A stretch of 64,000 nt of DNA. Origin: Monocercomonoides exilis (taxonomy: Eukaryota > Preaxostyla > Oxymonadida > Polymastigidae). The notes under the pieces are model-generated. The model was not told where the DNA came from and made no database searches. It was given only the letters and a program-made list of their open reading frames with translations. Below, piece by piece: positions 1-11,613 of the stretch. The first letter of the stretch is position 1, and each line of letters starts with the position of its first letter. The translations under genes and the position numbers were made by a program. The stretch spans positions 1-64,000 of the forward strand of contig LSRY02000064.1 of assembly GCA_001643675.2 (NCBI GenBank), read 5' to 3'.

Positions 1-1027
1 CCCCTGGGTCCACAATCACCACCGACCTCACCCCGTACCTCCGCCGCATCCGCCGCAGCATCGCCCCAAACTCTGCTTTCGGGAACCGCACCGGGTCTGT
101 CGTGAACAGCCGGTAGTGGTCCATGTAGTCGATGTCCACCCACATCGCGTCCAGCGGGATCTTCTCCTCCGGTACCGCTCCACCACCCCTCCACCACACT
201 CATGTTCTCGTACCCCAGTAGCACTGGTGCAGCCCCAGCGTCCACGCCGGGATCAGGCACGGCCTCCCCACCAGCTCCGTGTACTCCTCCACCACCGCCT
301 CCATCCGCCCCTCCTCCCCGCCCAGGAAGATGTACAGGTCGATCAGCCCGCCCATCATCCGCCACGTCAGCTCCCCGTCCGCAATCTCCACCTGCAGCGG
401 GCTCGCCGTCAGCATCAGCACCCCATGCATCCTGCCCCCGGCCCGCCGCTCCACGTGCAGCGGATGCGTCCCGTAGTGGTTCGTCCCGTCCCCAGGCGTG
501 CCCCGGTCCTGGTTCGTCAGCGTGTAGTTGAACGGGTACGGCAGCGCAAACCGCGTCCTCCGCTGCCCCAGCCCGTATATCACCGGCTTCGCCCCGACCG
601 CCGTGCTCAGCTGCACAAACCCCTTCCCGTACGCAAGCCCGTGCCTCACCGACCCCGGCCGCGTGTCGAAGATCGTCTCCCCGCTGCTCCGCCGCGCCAC
701 CACAATCCCGCAGTCCTCTGTCACAGACACACGGAACCCCGACTCGGCAAACGCCACCCCGCTCCCCGACCCCGCCGCCGCCTCCTCCACCACATCCACC
801 ACCTCGTACGCCGGCTCTGCGTTGTCCACAATCTTGATGTGCAGCCGGTCCCGCGTCTCCGCCACCACCTCAAAGTGCAATGACTCTGCGTCGGGCGGGA
901 ACGGCCCTTCCCCCGCCCGCTTCACAAACTCCCCCACAATCACGCTATCCGTCTCCACCTTCCGGCACTCGTATTCTGCGTACCCGCACGCACTCGCTTT
1001 CACCAAAACAAGCAAAAACAATATCAT
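1..1027 (-). CDS. Alpha-glucosidase, glycoside hydrolase family 31 (N-terminal part, runs off window start)
   Basis: Predicted secreted or lysosomal/vacuolar alpha-glucosidase, which releases glucose from alpha-linked oligosaccharides. I start at the ATG at 1027, which gives a hydrophobic signal peptide (MILFLLVLVKASA). The GH31 N-terminal beta-sandwich follows, with YGLGQ, NHYGTHPLHV and HGVLML. The (alpha/beta)8 barrel begins with LGLHQCYWG, and the substrate-site motif WVDIDYMD lies near position 100. The catalytic nucleophile would lie beyond position 1. The frame is broken at about 200: YWG should continue YENM but instead reads into a TGA. Reading on to WVDIDYMD needs three extra G residues, each in a G run, at about 211, 180 and 165. 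Three single-base losses restore the original frame. This is either a young pseudogene or a homopolymer sequencing error. Family assignment is strong; integrity is uncertain. Confidence 0.85.
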
Positions 1028-2444
1028 CAAGCCTTTGCTTTTGGGTGTCGATCGTGCTCAAACGCCTCATTCCTCCTCAACGGTCTGCACTTTCGCTCCG
1101 TATGCAATCTCGCGCAGCAACACGCATTTGCGCGCGTCGATGCCGAATATAACCGAAACAGCATGTGGATGAGCCCGGCAATGGGAACAAAAACGAAAGA
1201 GAGCGGGCGCTTCTCGTTGAGTATCAAGGAATGCCTTTAAAGACGCATCTTCTTCGCTACAATGTTTGGTGTGCGTGCGTCCTGCATGTTTCTTCCATCA
1301 AGCGCGATGGAAAAGACAGTTTCAATTGTCATTTTTAAATTGAATATTTCTGCTGAATTGAAAGCACCAATTGGCAATGTTTGGGGAAGCTGTTCACGTT
1401 TTCAGAAAAGCCATTGGTGTTGATTGGCCTCGCTGATTCATGTGCGTTTTCGGGCTGGACAAGGCGGCAACCTCTGCAAAACACCAAAACATCAGAAACA
1501 GCTGGCGCCGCAGTCTCTGGTGAAGAAATGGCGTGATTGATGGGATTGCATGATGGAAAAGAAGCAGGACTTTCTCTTGTGAAGGATATTGTTCTTTCTG
1601 TCACACTTTTGAAGCGAAAACAGAATTTTTTGTGATTTTTGCTTTGCTTTTCTAAGTTTTTCTTTGGGTGCAATTGCTTTCATTTTGTTTCTGTATTTGT
1701 GTTTGCGTTTGTATTCCTTTTGTTTTATTTATTTGTTTATTTTTTTTTTTCAAAGGAAAAATGAGAGTTGGGCGTGCAAGAGGAGTTGCAGAAATGGGGG
1801 AGCAAAAAGGCTTTGCAAAGAAAACGAAAACCTCTCTGCAAAAAGGCTGCCAACTGAAGACAGCAGGCTGTCCTGTGCTTTCTGCTCCTTTTTTTCCACC
1901 TTTTTTTTTCAAAGCACAAACATGTTCCATTGCTGAAACCCCTCTGTTTCAAAGAACAAAAGCATCTTTCAAAAAAAAGAATTTTTTTTTTTTTAATTAA
2001 AAAGACAATTTTCTGAGTTTATCTGAAGCAGAGTTCCTCACGGCTCTTCATCGTACACCCAGAAAAAAATAGCCATCGATTTTGCAATGCTCTCTTCATT
2101 GAGCATCGTCGTGGCTCAATACTTTGATGGCTTCTCCGGCAGACGTGCTGCTCGCAGAAACAAATAAAAAATGCTCCGCAATGCAGCTTTGCACATCGCT
2201 CCTCCATTGTGTTCAACTTCGTCAAGAACAAAAATATTTCTTTTTTTTTTTTCCAATTCATTATTCTCCGTTTCTGGACACTTCAACTTGCATGCAGCCT
2301 TCCAAGGCACGTGCCCCGCAAATGCTTGTCAGCAGATGTACAAAGGGGATGCATTGTGCGATGCAGGAAAAGCAGGAAAAGCAGGAGTGGCTGAGCTGTT
2401 GGGATTGCGAATGTTTGTGATCGAGGGCATAACACAAACAACAT
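1028..2444. other. Divergent intergenic region
   Basis: No gene recognised between the GH31 gene (minus) and the AIG1-like gene (plus). The stretch is rich in T/A homopolymers, for example at 1,739-1,751, 1,980-1,994 and 2,240-2,250. It should hold both promoters, but I see no element I can name. Short open frames here are low-complexity. Confidence 0.6.
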
Positions 2445-3927
2445 ATGGGGAACTTTGCCAGTGCAGCAGGGATTTCTGCCGAGAACATCACAGACAGCAA
2501 GATGGTGTGCGGGGCTGGGCAGCGGAAGCGGAGAGCGGTGTTTGTGTACCGGCTGTGCGTGGTGGCGTACATGACGATGTTTATTGTTTCGTGCATTGTC
2601 TGTCTGCCCTTCTCCTCCTTTGTGTTGTTTTTCTGTTGAGCTGCTTTCTCCTCTCTTTCTCCCCTCTCTCTTTCTCCTTTTTGTGGGGGCGCAGGCGATG
2701 CGATGCAGCTGAAGTATCTGACGAAGCAGGTGTATTTAATCACATACGCCTATTTCCTGGTGTGTGTTCATTCATCCCTTTCATGGACTCGCTTTCTTGT
2801 GATTGTTGCTGTTGACTTTTTCCACTGTTTGCGGGGTGCTGCTGCCGGGGGTGCAGTTTGCAGCGTCTTTTGGCAAAGGAGAGGCTGAGTGGTTCCTGAG
2901 CGGAGGGAGGGTGCATTCGGCGAAGACAGCCGCGTCGGGGCGGGCAAAGGCAACGTTTGTGCTGGCGGTGATCGGGGTGAACGGCAGCTTCCTGGCGATC
3001 CTGACGTTCTGGCTGGTGCTTGCGCGGGAGCACGAGGAGTTCCGCGTGTGGCACGACCTGTGGTTCGGGGTGAACCCGCACGGGCTGAGCTTTGTGCTGA
3101 TTGTGGTGGACGTGTACTTCTTCACAGGCATCCGGTTTGGCCTGGCGCACGCGTACATGTCTGTGGCGTACTATCTGTTCTACATCTTCATGTCGTGGCT
3201 GTATGCAGCCTACACTCACACGTGTGCCTCTTTTTGACTCCTTGACGATGTTTAGCTTTCTGCTTTGTCGCTTTTCTGTTTTCTATTCCTTCTTTTTTTT
3301 TTTTTGTGCGCATGCGGATGCATTCTGCTGTACAGGTGGATCTACCCGTTCTTGGCGCTGGGCACTGTGACCGCGAACTATGCGTATCCGATCTATGTTG
3401 TGCTCTCGCTCCTCACGCACTGCGCCATGTGTGCGCTGAGCAGGCTGCGGGACAGGCGCAAGGACGCACACAAGCACAGCCACAAGCTCAAGGAAGAACG
3501 CCCCGATATCCCGTGCAGCCGCATCGTGCCTGCCCCGCACGCTCCGCTGGCATCTCTTGCATCAGCTGCGGATGGCTGTTCTGAGGGTGCAGGCACGGAC
3601 ACATCGTGCGGTGCAGCAGCTGTGTGTGTCGAGAGCACTGAGGGTGCTGATGCTGCAGCAGATGATAATGATGATGATGGGAATGTTGGGGGTGTTGGTG
3701 GTGCTGAGGGCGGTGCATGCGAGCGCGGCAAAGGCACCAGAGCTGGAAGGCGCAGCTGGAGCAGCACAGAGAAAGCGCAGGCAGCAGAGGAGGAGCGCAA
3801 GCGCATGGAGAGATGGCAGGCAGTGCTGGTTGGGGAGTCTGTGCGGCTGAGCGAGGCGATTCGGATGAAGATGGTGGAGATGGCTACGCAGTGCCCGCTG
3901 GAAGTGGCCAGCGCCTCTTCGGCATAG
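2445..3927 (+). CDS. FAR-17a/AIG1-like multipass membrane protein, copy A (4 exons, 392 aa)
   Basis: Exons 2445-2601, 2695-2759, 2857-3221 and 3336-3927 join in frame to 392 codons plus a TAG. Human AIG1 and ADTRP are membrane Thr/His hydrolases of fatty-acid esters of hydroxy fatty acids. Family landmarks are the KYLTKQ motif (Thr62), the NGSF helix start, FGVNPHGLSF (His149) and WIYPF before the last helix. The Thr62-His149 spacing is close to that of the human catalytic pair (Thr43/His134 in AIG1). About five or six hydrophobic helices lie in the first 260 residues. The C-terminal 130 residues are a hydrophilic Ala/Gly/Asp tail ending in a motif shared with copy B (RMKMVEMA). Splice sites were fixed by the exact exon-length match with copy B at 9,535-10,816. 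Substrate in this organism is unknown. Confidence 0.85.
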
Positions 3928-5402
3928 CTGGCTGGGAATGCGAAGAGAGCGTGAAGGGGTGGCTGGTGGGCTTGGGAGAGCAATTCGCAGGTGCCGCGGC
4001 TGGCTGATGCTTTGGCTTGATGTGCTTTTTGCAGCGCATGGGCTTTTGTGCCAGCGTTATTATGCATCATCATCGTTATAATTATCATTGTTCTTATTGT
4101 TGTTGTTCATATTTTGATTTTGAATTTATGTGTGTGTGTGTGTGTATTTTATCTTTTTTTGTCTGTTCAAACTTTTCTATGAGCAAGCTGCTCGATGTTT
4201 TTATGATTTGTGAGTTCACAACTGCAGGAGAGCCTGTCTTTGGTTTTGTTGCTTTCTTTTATTTTTATTATATTTTTGTTTTTAATTTTTTCTGCGCTGT
4301 GTTGTGCTGCTTTGCATTTGTATGTATTGGAATTTTTAGGATTTTGTTTTTGGAGGCTCTGTGTATTTATGAGGCTGCAGGCATGCCCAGCCGAGCCTAA
4401 CACTGTCTTTTTTCGTTGCATGTGCAATTGTTTTGGTGGGCTGGGGGTGTGTGTGCTTGGGTGTGCTTGGGTGTGTTTGGGTATGGGAGAGAGGCGGAAG
4501 GAATGGGAAATGATCGAGAGCAACAAAAAGTGAAATGAAGTTGCTGCTTTGCTGAGTGCGCAGAGCAGAGGGGAGCAGCGTGTATAAAATAAGGAGGGAG
4601 CAGTTGTTGAGATGGTTAAAGGGCCAAAAATGATGATCGCGGAGAGGGGAGGAAGCTTTTGCTGAGAAACAAAAATGAGGGTAGGAAGCAGCGAGAAAAG
4701 TGCTGTGAAGGGTATGTGAGGGAGGAGGCTGGAGGAGGAAGGGAAATGCGCGTAATAAACGGCATTCGAAAATTTGTGATAAGCCGCAGTAGCGGATGCG
4801 CAAAGAAAGAAGGAAAAGAGGAGTTTATGTTACATTTCTGGAGGGGCGTGCCCCGCTGACAGGGATGTACAGGGTCATCCTCACATGGGTTTTGCTTTGT
4901 TTATTTCTTTTTGCTGTGTTTGGGGGAAGGGTGTTTTTCGTGTTTTGTGATTGCTTCTTATTTTTTTTTTTTATTTTTCTTTTTCTTTTTCTTTCTCTTT
5001 CTCTTGTTCCAGATGTTTGTGTGTTTTTGTGTCATTTGAGGCTGTGCCTATGGTTTTGTGCGTCTTAGCAGAAAGTGCATGTTGAAAATAAATGCTGTTT
5101 TTTATGATTCGTTTTCTGTTTTTTTGTTTTTGTTTTTCATTTTTCATTTCTGTTTCTGCCAAAAGCAGAAAAAAAGCACAAAAATAACAAAACATAAATT
5201 TAAAAAAATAAACAAAAAATACGAAACACTTTGGTTTCTTCCGCTCAAAACGAAGGGAAGAGAAATATTGGGGAAAAAAATTGTTTTTGAAGAATTTTGA
5301 GTGGAAAGAGAAAGCATCCACTCGCTTAACATGGGCAGGAATAAAACAAAAAGGAAAGCCCATTCTGCGGTGCTTCTGGACAGAACCTGCAGACGCAGCA
5401 CC
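3928..5402. other. Convergent intergenic region, low complexity
   Basis: Lies between the ends of the copy A gene and the kinase gene. It contains a TG microsatellite (4,129-4,145), T-rich and CTTT-rich tracts (4,960-5,005) and an A/T tract (5,160-5,230). No gene or RNA recognised. Confidence 0.6.
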
Positions 5403-8400
5403 TCAACTATTCTTGAGCCAGTTGGCGATGTCTTTGGCCCTTGGCGCAACCAGATTATCGTCTAACTGCGCCAGCGCCTCCACCACTTTTGCATCGACCA
5501 CGTTGCTCACCAAGCTGCCTGTCACAATCCCACCGCGCTGCATTATCCGCAGCACCAGCCCCGCCATGTTCACGCGCACCCACCGGCTTCTGTCCCTCAG
5601 CAGCTGGCTGCATTTCTCCTTGCTCAGCCCTTCCAGCAGCGCCCCGTGGTTGTCTGCCACACCCCCATCCCAGAACACAAAAAAAGAAAAAGAAAAGAAA
5701 AAGGAGAACAGAATCAAAAATACAAGTGAAGGACAAAGCAGAACCTGGGCAGAGCGACAACAGGCACAGAGCAGACAGCATGTTCGCCCGCTCATCCTCT
5801 TCTCTTTTCGTATTGGTCACAACACCCCAGCAGAACTCCATCATATTGTCTGGTATCTTCATCAGCGCACGCCCGCGGCTCAGCAGCAGCAGACACCGCG
5901 CAGCATCTCTCTTCACCTGGTTGTCTTCCTCATATTCAAAGCACTTCTGCAGCACCTCTGCTGCTCGGCACTCTTCTGCTGCTGCTCCATACGGGTGCGG
6001 ACACTCCTCGGCCACTGCACACGCACCCACACACAGCACATTCCCCAGCGCTGCTGCTGCCATCCGCCTGCACTTGCCATTCCCCGGCTCTCGCTCCAGC
6101 ACCTGCACCAGCCCCGCCACACACCCCAGCTCCACCAGGACTTCACACTGCTCTGCCCCTATCTGCCACGTCAGGCGGCACAGCGCTGCCACCACGTCTT
6201 CCTCTGCCTCCGCAGCTGCCTCTACCTCTTCCACTGAGGCCGATGCATCTGGAGGTGCAATCAGCCAAACAAGCGTCTTCGCCAGCCTTCGCGAAAACAC
6301 TCGCTGCTTCAGCCCCGCATTCCCGTACAGCACATGCCGCAGCACTTTGCAGTACAGCCCCAGCACTTTCCTGTCTTTCGTGTCCCCTGCTGCATCTCCC
6401 ACCGCCTCCACAAACTCCTCTGGAGCCAGCTTCAGCTTCTCTGTCGCGCTGCCCTGCTTCTCCACCTCCTGCGCAAAAAGCTTCAGCACGCCCACATAAT
6501 ACTCGTAAGTGGGCGCTGCTCCTTCTGCCCTTTCCAACGCGACTGCTCTTGGATCAGGATTCGATGCTGATGCCGAGGCAGATAGATGAATCTGTGAAGA
6601 AAGGTGTGAGGACGCACTCGAGGAAGATGATGCTGATGCTGTTGCCGCAGATGGTGTTGCTCGCATGGACGAGAATGTTGAGGAGGGCTGAGACGAGAAC
6701 ATGTTCTGTGGCTGGCTCGATGCCAGCGGATGCCAACTGCTCTGCTGAAACGAAGCGGGGCCAGACTGATGCGAGGGAGGTGGCGTTGAAAAGGAGAAAG
6801 TGGTGGAACGTGCTGGCTGCCTGTCTGACGACTGCATGTATTGCTGGCCGGAGTATGAGAAAGTGGACAAAGACGGAGTTTGGGTCTGATACGCCTGGCG
6901 ATAAGCGGAAGGCGGCAGAGCAGCAACAGAAGTCGACAGGCTGTGCATCCCATGCGGCGTCGCCAAATAATCGAATGTGGAAGAGTTTGCGGTTGTGCCT
7001 GTTTCACGAAAAGAGCGCTGCGATGCAGACAAAGAATGAGGAGAGTGATGCGATGCAACAAAACTTGTTGAATGGCTCGGTGCAGCTGATGCAAATGAGT
7101 TTGATGAAGCACCAAAGCCAGGCGCATAATGGGAAGATGATGTGGAAGATGAAGCGGAAGATGATGCGGAAGATGACATGGAAAGCATAGGTGAATGTGA
7201 AGAGTGAGAGGTCGATGCTGTGAGGGCCGAAGCCGACATCGAATTAGCAGAAGGCGTCATTGATGCAATAGGCGCAGACGAGACAATAATAAGCAGACCC
7301 AGCTTGACCAGGACTTCTTCCATGTGCTTGAGAACAACCTTCTCTGCAAACTCCCCCACCTTCTCTCTCAGCTTCACAACGCTCTCCAGTTGTGCCTTTT
7401 CTATCTCCACCTTTTTTTCTGCATCTTTCGCCTCTGCCAGCTGCTTTTCCAGCTGCTGGTTCGCCTCTCTCATCTCCTCCTTCACCCGCCTGTTGATCTC
7501 TGGCAGAACCAGCAGCTGTGCTGCAGTCGGTCTCCAACGCGGATTCTGCTCTCCCCACAGTCATCATCAGCGTTTGCAAGTGGCATATTCGCAGCCAATG
7601 GAATACCCCAAGCACACAGTTTTGCGTGAAAAGAAGACAGAACAGGAATTGTAATCAAAGAAAAGGTTAACACAAAACAGAACAGAACAAAACAGCACCC
7701 ATCACACCTCGCTCAGCCCTGCCACGATGAAATCTCTCAACGCATCTGACAAATGCCCCAATTGTGTCCGCACATACTCTGGCTGCAGATTCGGCTGCTC
7801 GTTCTTGTCGAACGGGTTCACTGCCATCTCATACATAGTCACCATCAGCGCGTAAATGTCAGACGCTGCTGTGTACCTGGATCAACCAATAACACACAAA
7901 ACACACAAAAATACACATAAACGTCACTGCGAAAGCAAGTGCTTGACACCTGATATCCCTCTCCGAGCTTTCAGGCGGAAGGCAGTGGCACAGCAGACGC
8001 AAATGCAAGCGCAATCGCAAAAAGACAGTAAATGAATGGAAAATAATCTTCACAAGGAAAAAAAACAGAGTTCATTAAACTGATTTGCACACAATTTCTT
8101 TGGATCCACTTCAGGCGCCAAATATCCTCTGTTTGCCATGCGGTAAGAGACAAAGAAAGAGAAATATAAAGAGAGAAACATAAAGAGAGAAATAAAGGCT
8201 TGGCAGCACAAATAAAAACAGATACTCTGTTCCTCCTATCCGCGTCGCCTGAACGGATGTCGTCAGCGTTCGTGCCAGTCCAAAGTCGCCTTGTGCAATC
8301 AACAGCACATAGACCAACCGGAATTCATGAGCAAAGCGTAATCCAGAATGCAGGCAGACCAACATAAAAGTGATGTTATATTAACAAAAAAACATGAGTG

Positions 8401-9038
8401 ATGTGGAAAGCAGATGGGCAGACCAAGCTTGGCGCGGTGCTCGCCATACAACAGGATGTTGTCAGGCTTCACATCGCGGTGCACAATGCTTTTCCCGTGC
8501 ACTGCCTCCAGCGCTTGCGCCATGTCCGCAAGCACATCCCATATGATCTAGTGCATTCCCCAGCAGCAATTGTGCAGCCAGACAAACAAAGGCAAATCTC
8601 TCAGTTATTTCCATCAAGCGCAACAACACATCGCAGACACACCTCCTCGGGGATCCGCTTCCCTCCGTACTCCCCCTCTTCCATAAATTTCCTCAACGAT
8701 CCGCTATTGCACAGCTCCATGATCAGATGCACGCTGTCTCCGTCTTTCTGCGCATCGACAAGCTCCACCACATGCTCATTCTTGATACTCTGCAGCGCCT
8801 GAATCTCCTTCTTCCAAATCGAGTCCCACCTGGTTGCATTCATCACCTTGTCCGCATACAGCCTTCCCGTCTCCACATCCTTCACAACGATTACGTTTCC
8901 AGAAGCCCCGCCTCCAAGATCACTTCCCCGAATGTCTTTCCTCCCCGTGCAAAAGAAACCAGAAACAAAAACAAACATATAGCGAAATAAAATAATCATA
9001 ATAAAAATGGAGTTTCCAAAAAGCAAATGCTCGTCCAT
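5403..9038 (-). CDS. Serine/threonine protein kinase with coiled coil, Ser-rich linker and armadillo-like C-terminus (8 exons, about 953 aa)
   Basis: Exons in transcript order are 9038-8643, 8547-8424, 8289-8226, 8128-8093, 7967-7950, 7876-7705, 7545-5745 and 5653-5403. They join to one frame ending in TGA. Kinase landmarks are the glycine loop DLGGGASGNV, YADK (Lys64), HRDVKPDN (about 155), GDFGLAR (about 174) and GYLAPE (about 196). These are followed by YTAASDIYALMVTMYEM and the C-lobe NPRWRPTAAQLL. All catalytic residues are present. A coiled coil (about 287-345) and a Ser/Ala-rich linker (about 350-570) follow. A helical C-terminal region with LGNVLCVGA and RDAARCLLLLS patterns resembles ARM repeats. 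One exon is only 18 nt. The N-terminus is doubtful: residues 10-31 are hydrophobic and T-rich in DNA, so this could be an unspliced intron ending at 8,941. Substrate is unknown. Confidence 0.85.
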
Positions 9039-9534
9039 AAAAATCAAAAGTGGGCGTTTTGTGAAGGCAAAAAAGAGTTTTCGAACTCTGGTAAAGTTCT
9101 CCCCAATTTCATTTCATAAAATGGTTATTTAGTTTGTTCATACATTTTCCGAGAATGAGCTGGCCTTCCATTGTTTGTTAAATGCTGCAACAATAAATTT
9201 GATAAAAATAAAATCGAATAAATTTTTATGTTGTACAATTAATAATGGAAAAGATGAGAATAGGCACAAAAAGAATTAAAGAAATTTAGCAGAATAAAAA
9301 TATCAATACGAAAAATTAATGTTTATTCCATACAACACCAGTTTATTCGAATAAAAAGACTTTAAATACCAAAAAAGACCAAGTCGAATTCAATTATTTT
9401 TTGTTCTCACTATGAAAGGTGTTTGCTCCAAAAAAGCATTGATGATTTGTATTAGCTATTTCCATTCAAATTAAAGCATACCATCTCAATCCACATTTTT
9501 TGAAGGTTCTTTATCATCCCATCACAATACTTTG
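9039..9534. promoter_or_regulatory. Divergent intergenic region at the GC/AT compositional boundary
   Basis: Must carry the promoters of the kinase (minus) and AIG1-like copy B (plus). Base composition changes abruptly here from GC-balanced genes on the left to about three-quarters A+T on the right. No specific regulatory motif recognised. Confidence 0.45.
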
Positions 9535-10816
9535 ATGAAAAGCATTCTTACGTCTCTTTTAATAACAAATGAAAATGTTGCGGATGACACTTTGTTTCCA
9601 ACTAAAAATAGAAAAATTCGAAAAGGGGGTTTTATATATAGACTTTACGTTTCTATTTACATGGGAATATTTATGTACACTTGCATATTTGGTTTGCTTA
9701 TTTAATGACATTTAAACTTTTATGAAAATGTGGTACATTTAGGCAAAGTATTGGAATTTAAATATTTGACAAAGCAGATACATCTCATTACATTTTTATA
9801 TTTTGTAGCATACAATTTTAATAAAAAACTTATTATTGAGATTTTTTTTGAATGACATAAACAAACTTATTGAAGCTTTTATTATCATATGGAACGGGAC
9901 AGAACAAGTACTTTATTAAAGAAGATACACATTATTTAGTTGAAAGATTTGCATCGAAAAAGACGATCCTTATTAATATATTGGCGAATATTGGTCTAAA
10001 CGGAAGCTTTATTGCGATATTTGCTTTCTGGATATTTCTTTTGAAACATCTCGAGGGAATACCGGTTGGATTCATTATGTGGTTTGGAGCGAACCCACAT
10101 TTAGTAAGTTTCATATTTATAGCGATAGATTTCTATTTTCTAACTGATATAAAGTTAAATTTCCTCCATTATTATTTTATTTTCGTCTTTGATTGGCTTT
10201 ACCTTTTCACATCTTGGATTAACTATGCGTCAACGAAAGAGTATGAGTTATCTTTTCCATTAAAAAAAGACAAATTTTTTATTATTATGTTATAAATAGA
10301 TGGATTTACCCGTTTCTGCGATTTGGAACAACAACTGCATATATCGCATATCCTGGAGGCATTGTTGTTACTTTTATTATTCATCTTTTAATGTGGATTT
10401 TTTCGAAGCGTTGTTGGAATCGTCGGACAAATTCCACTCAAATAAACGAAGAAAACCAATTCAATGAGCATCAAGAAAATATATCCATATCATCTGAAAA
10501 TATCCCTGTCAACTTCATTAATTCAAATCCAGATTTTATTGTTAACTGTAATAAATCGGTAAATAAGATGAGTTCTGAATTGGAAATGTCTTCTGAAACA
10601 GAAAACGATTTTAATGGGAAACCAGTAGAGAGAATATCTGTAGATATCGAAACTGTTGAAGGTGTTAAAGTGAACGAAGATGCAGCTCCCAGTGATAAAA
10701 GAAAACCAAAGAACAGTAGCAAAAATTGTGATAAAAATGAAAGTCCCGAAAAATCATTTATAACAATCGAAGAAGGAAAAAGAATGAAGCTTGTTGAAAT
10801 GGCTTCGTGTGATTGA
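9535..10816 (+). CDS. FAR-17a/AIG1-like multipass membrane protein, copy B (4 exons, 366 aa)
   Basis: Exons 9535-9691, 9743-9804, 9876-10240 and 10300-10816 join to 367 codons including the TGA. Exons 1 and 3 have exactly the lengths of copy A (157 and 365 nt), exon 2 is one codon shorter, and all three intron phases agree. Introns are shorter (51, 71 and 59 bp). Conserved points are KYLTKQ (Thr62), IGLNGSF, FGANPH (His148), WIYPF and the C-terminal RMKLVEMA. Human AIG1 and ADTRP use an equivalent Thr/His pair to hydrolyse lipid esters. The middle of the protein is clearly homologous to copy A, while the hydrophilic tail shares only the final motif. Codons are strongly A/T-ending, unlike copy A. 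A membrane lipid hydrolase is likely; substrate is unknown. Confidence 0.85.
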
Positions 10817-11613
10817 AGCGAACAAAAAGCATTTTTTTGTTTCAATTGATTTCAATTCTTCGCGTGCTCGAGGGCTGTGCTTTTTAAATGCATATGTATT
10901 TTACAATTTAATTTTTCTTTTCGTTTTTTCTTTCAATTTTATGTTTGGTTTTTACCTTCTTTTTTAATTTTTTGGACATAATCGCTTTGATAAGCATTGT
11001 TCTTTTTTTATTTATTTACTTGAATTTGTATTTTTTTCCCTGTTATTGAATTCATTTTTATTTCGGATTCTTTTGTATTATTTTTATTGTTCAAAACTAA
11101 ATATCTAGTATTGAATTATTTACATTTATTTGTTTATGCATTAATTAATTGTTATTTCCATGTGATATGTAAGTGTATTTTATCGATTTTTTCTGAATCT
11201 GCTTTTTGTTGTAAATTTCATATTTATTTTATTTTGAACGCAGAATGCATTGTTTAACGCTATTCATTCTGGAAATTAAAGAATTCTAATTTTCATATCA
11301 TATGCACTTTATTTGTTTGAATGTCACGATTTTTTGTTGCACTGAACCACACTTATTTGCAGTGTACTTGTTTTGTTGTGTTTTGAAAGATCATAGTTGT
11401 TTATCTTCGTGTAATTTCAATTTTTTGAAATGGTTTTTAAGAAATTATATTCTCTCTGTTTGTTTGTTCAGTTTTTATGAAGAATATCATTATTTCTCAC
11501 TATAACATTCGAAGTGCAATTGTTTTGTGTGAAAAAAGTTTTTTGTGATGCTCGAAAGGAAATATTGAAAATATTCAACATCAAAAAAGAGGGATAACTC
11601 CATTTGAATCTAT
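10817..11613. other. Convergent AT-rich intergenic region
   Basis: T-rich spacer between the 3' ends of AIG1-like copy B and the prenyl synthase gene. No coding pattern, RNA or repeat recognised. Confidence 0.6.

Noticed and set aside
116-1172. Plus-strand Pro/Arg/Ser-rich ORFs over the left 1.2 kb
   Set aside because: They are shadows of the GC-rich GH31 gene on the minus strand, which alone has family motifs and a signal peptide.
6243-7190. Plus-strand 315 aa ORF opposite the kinase linker
   Set aside because: Opposite-strand reading of the Ser/Ala-rich linker; no start context, homology or splicing support.
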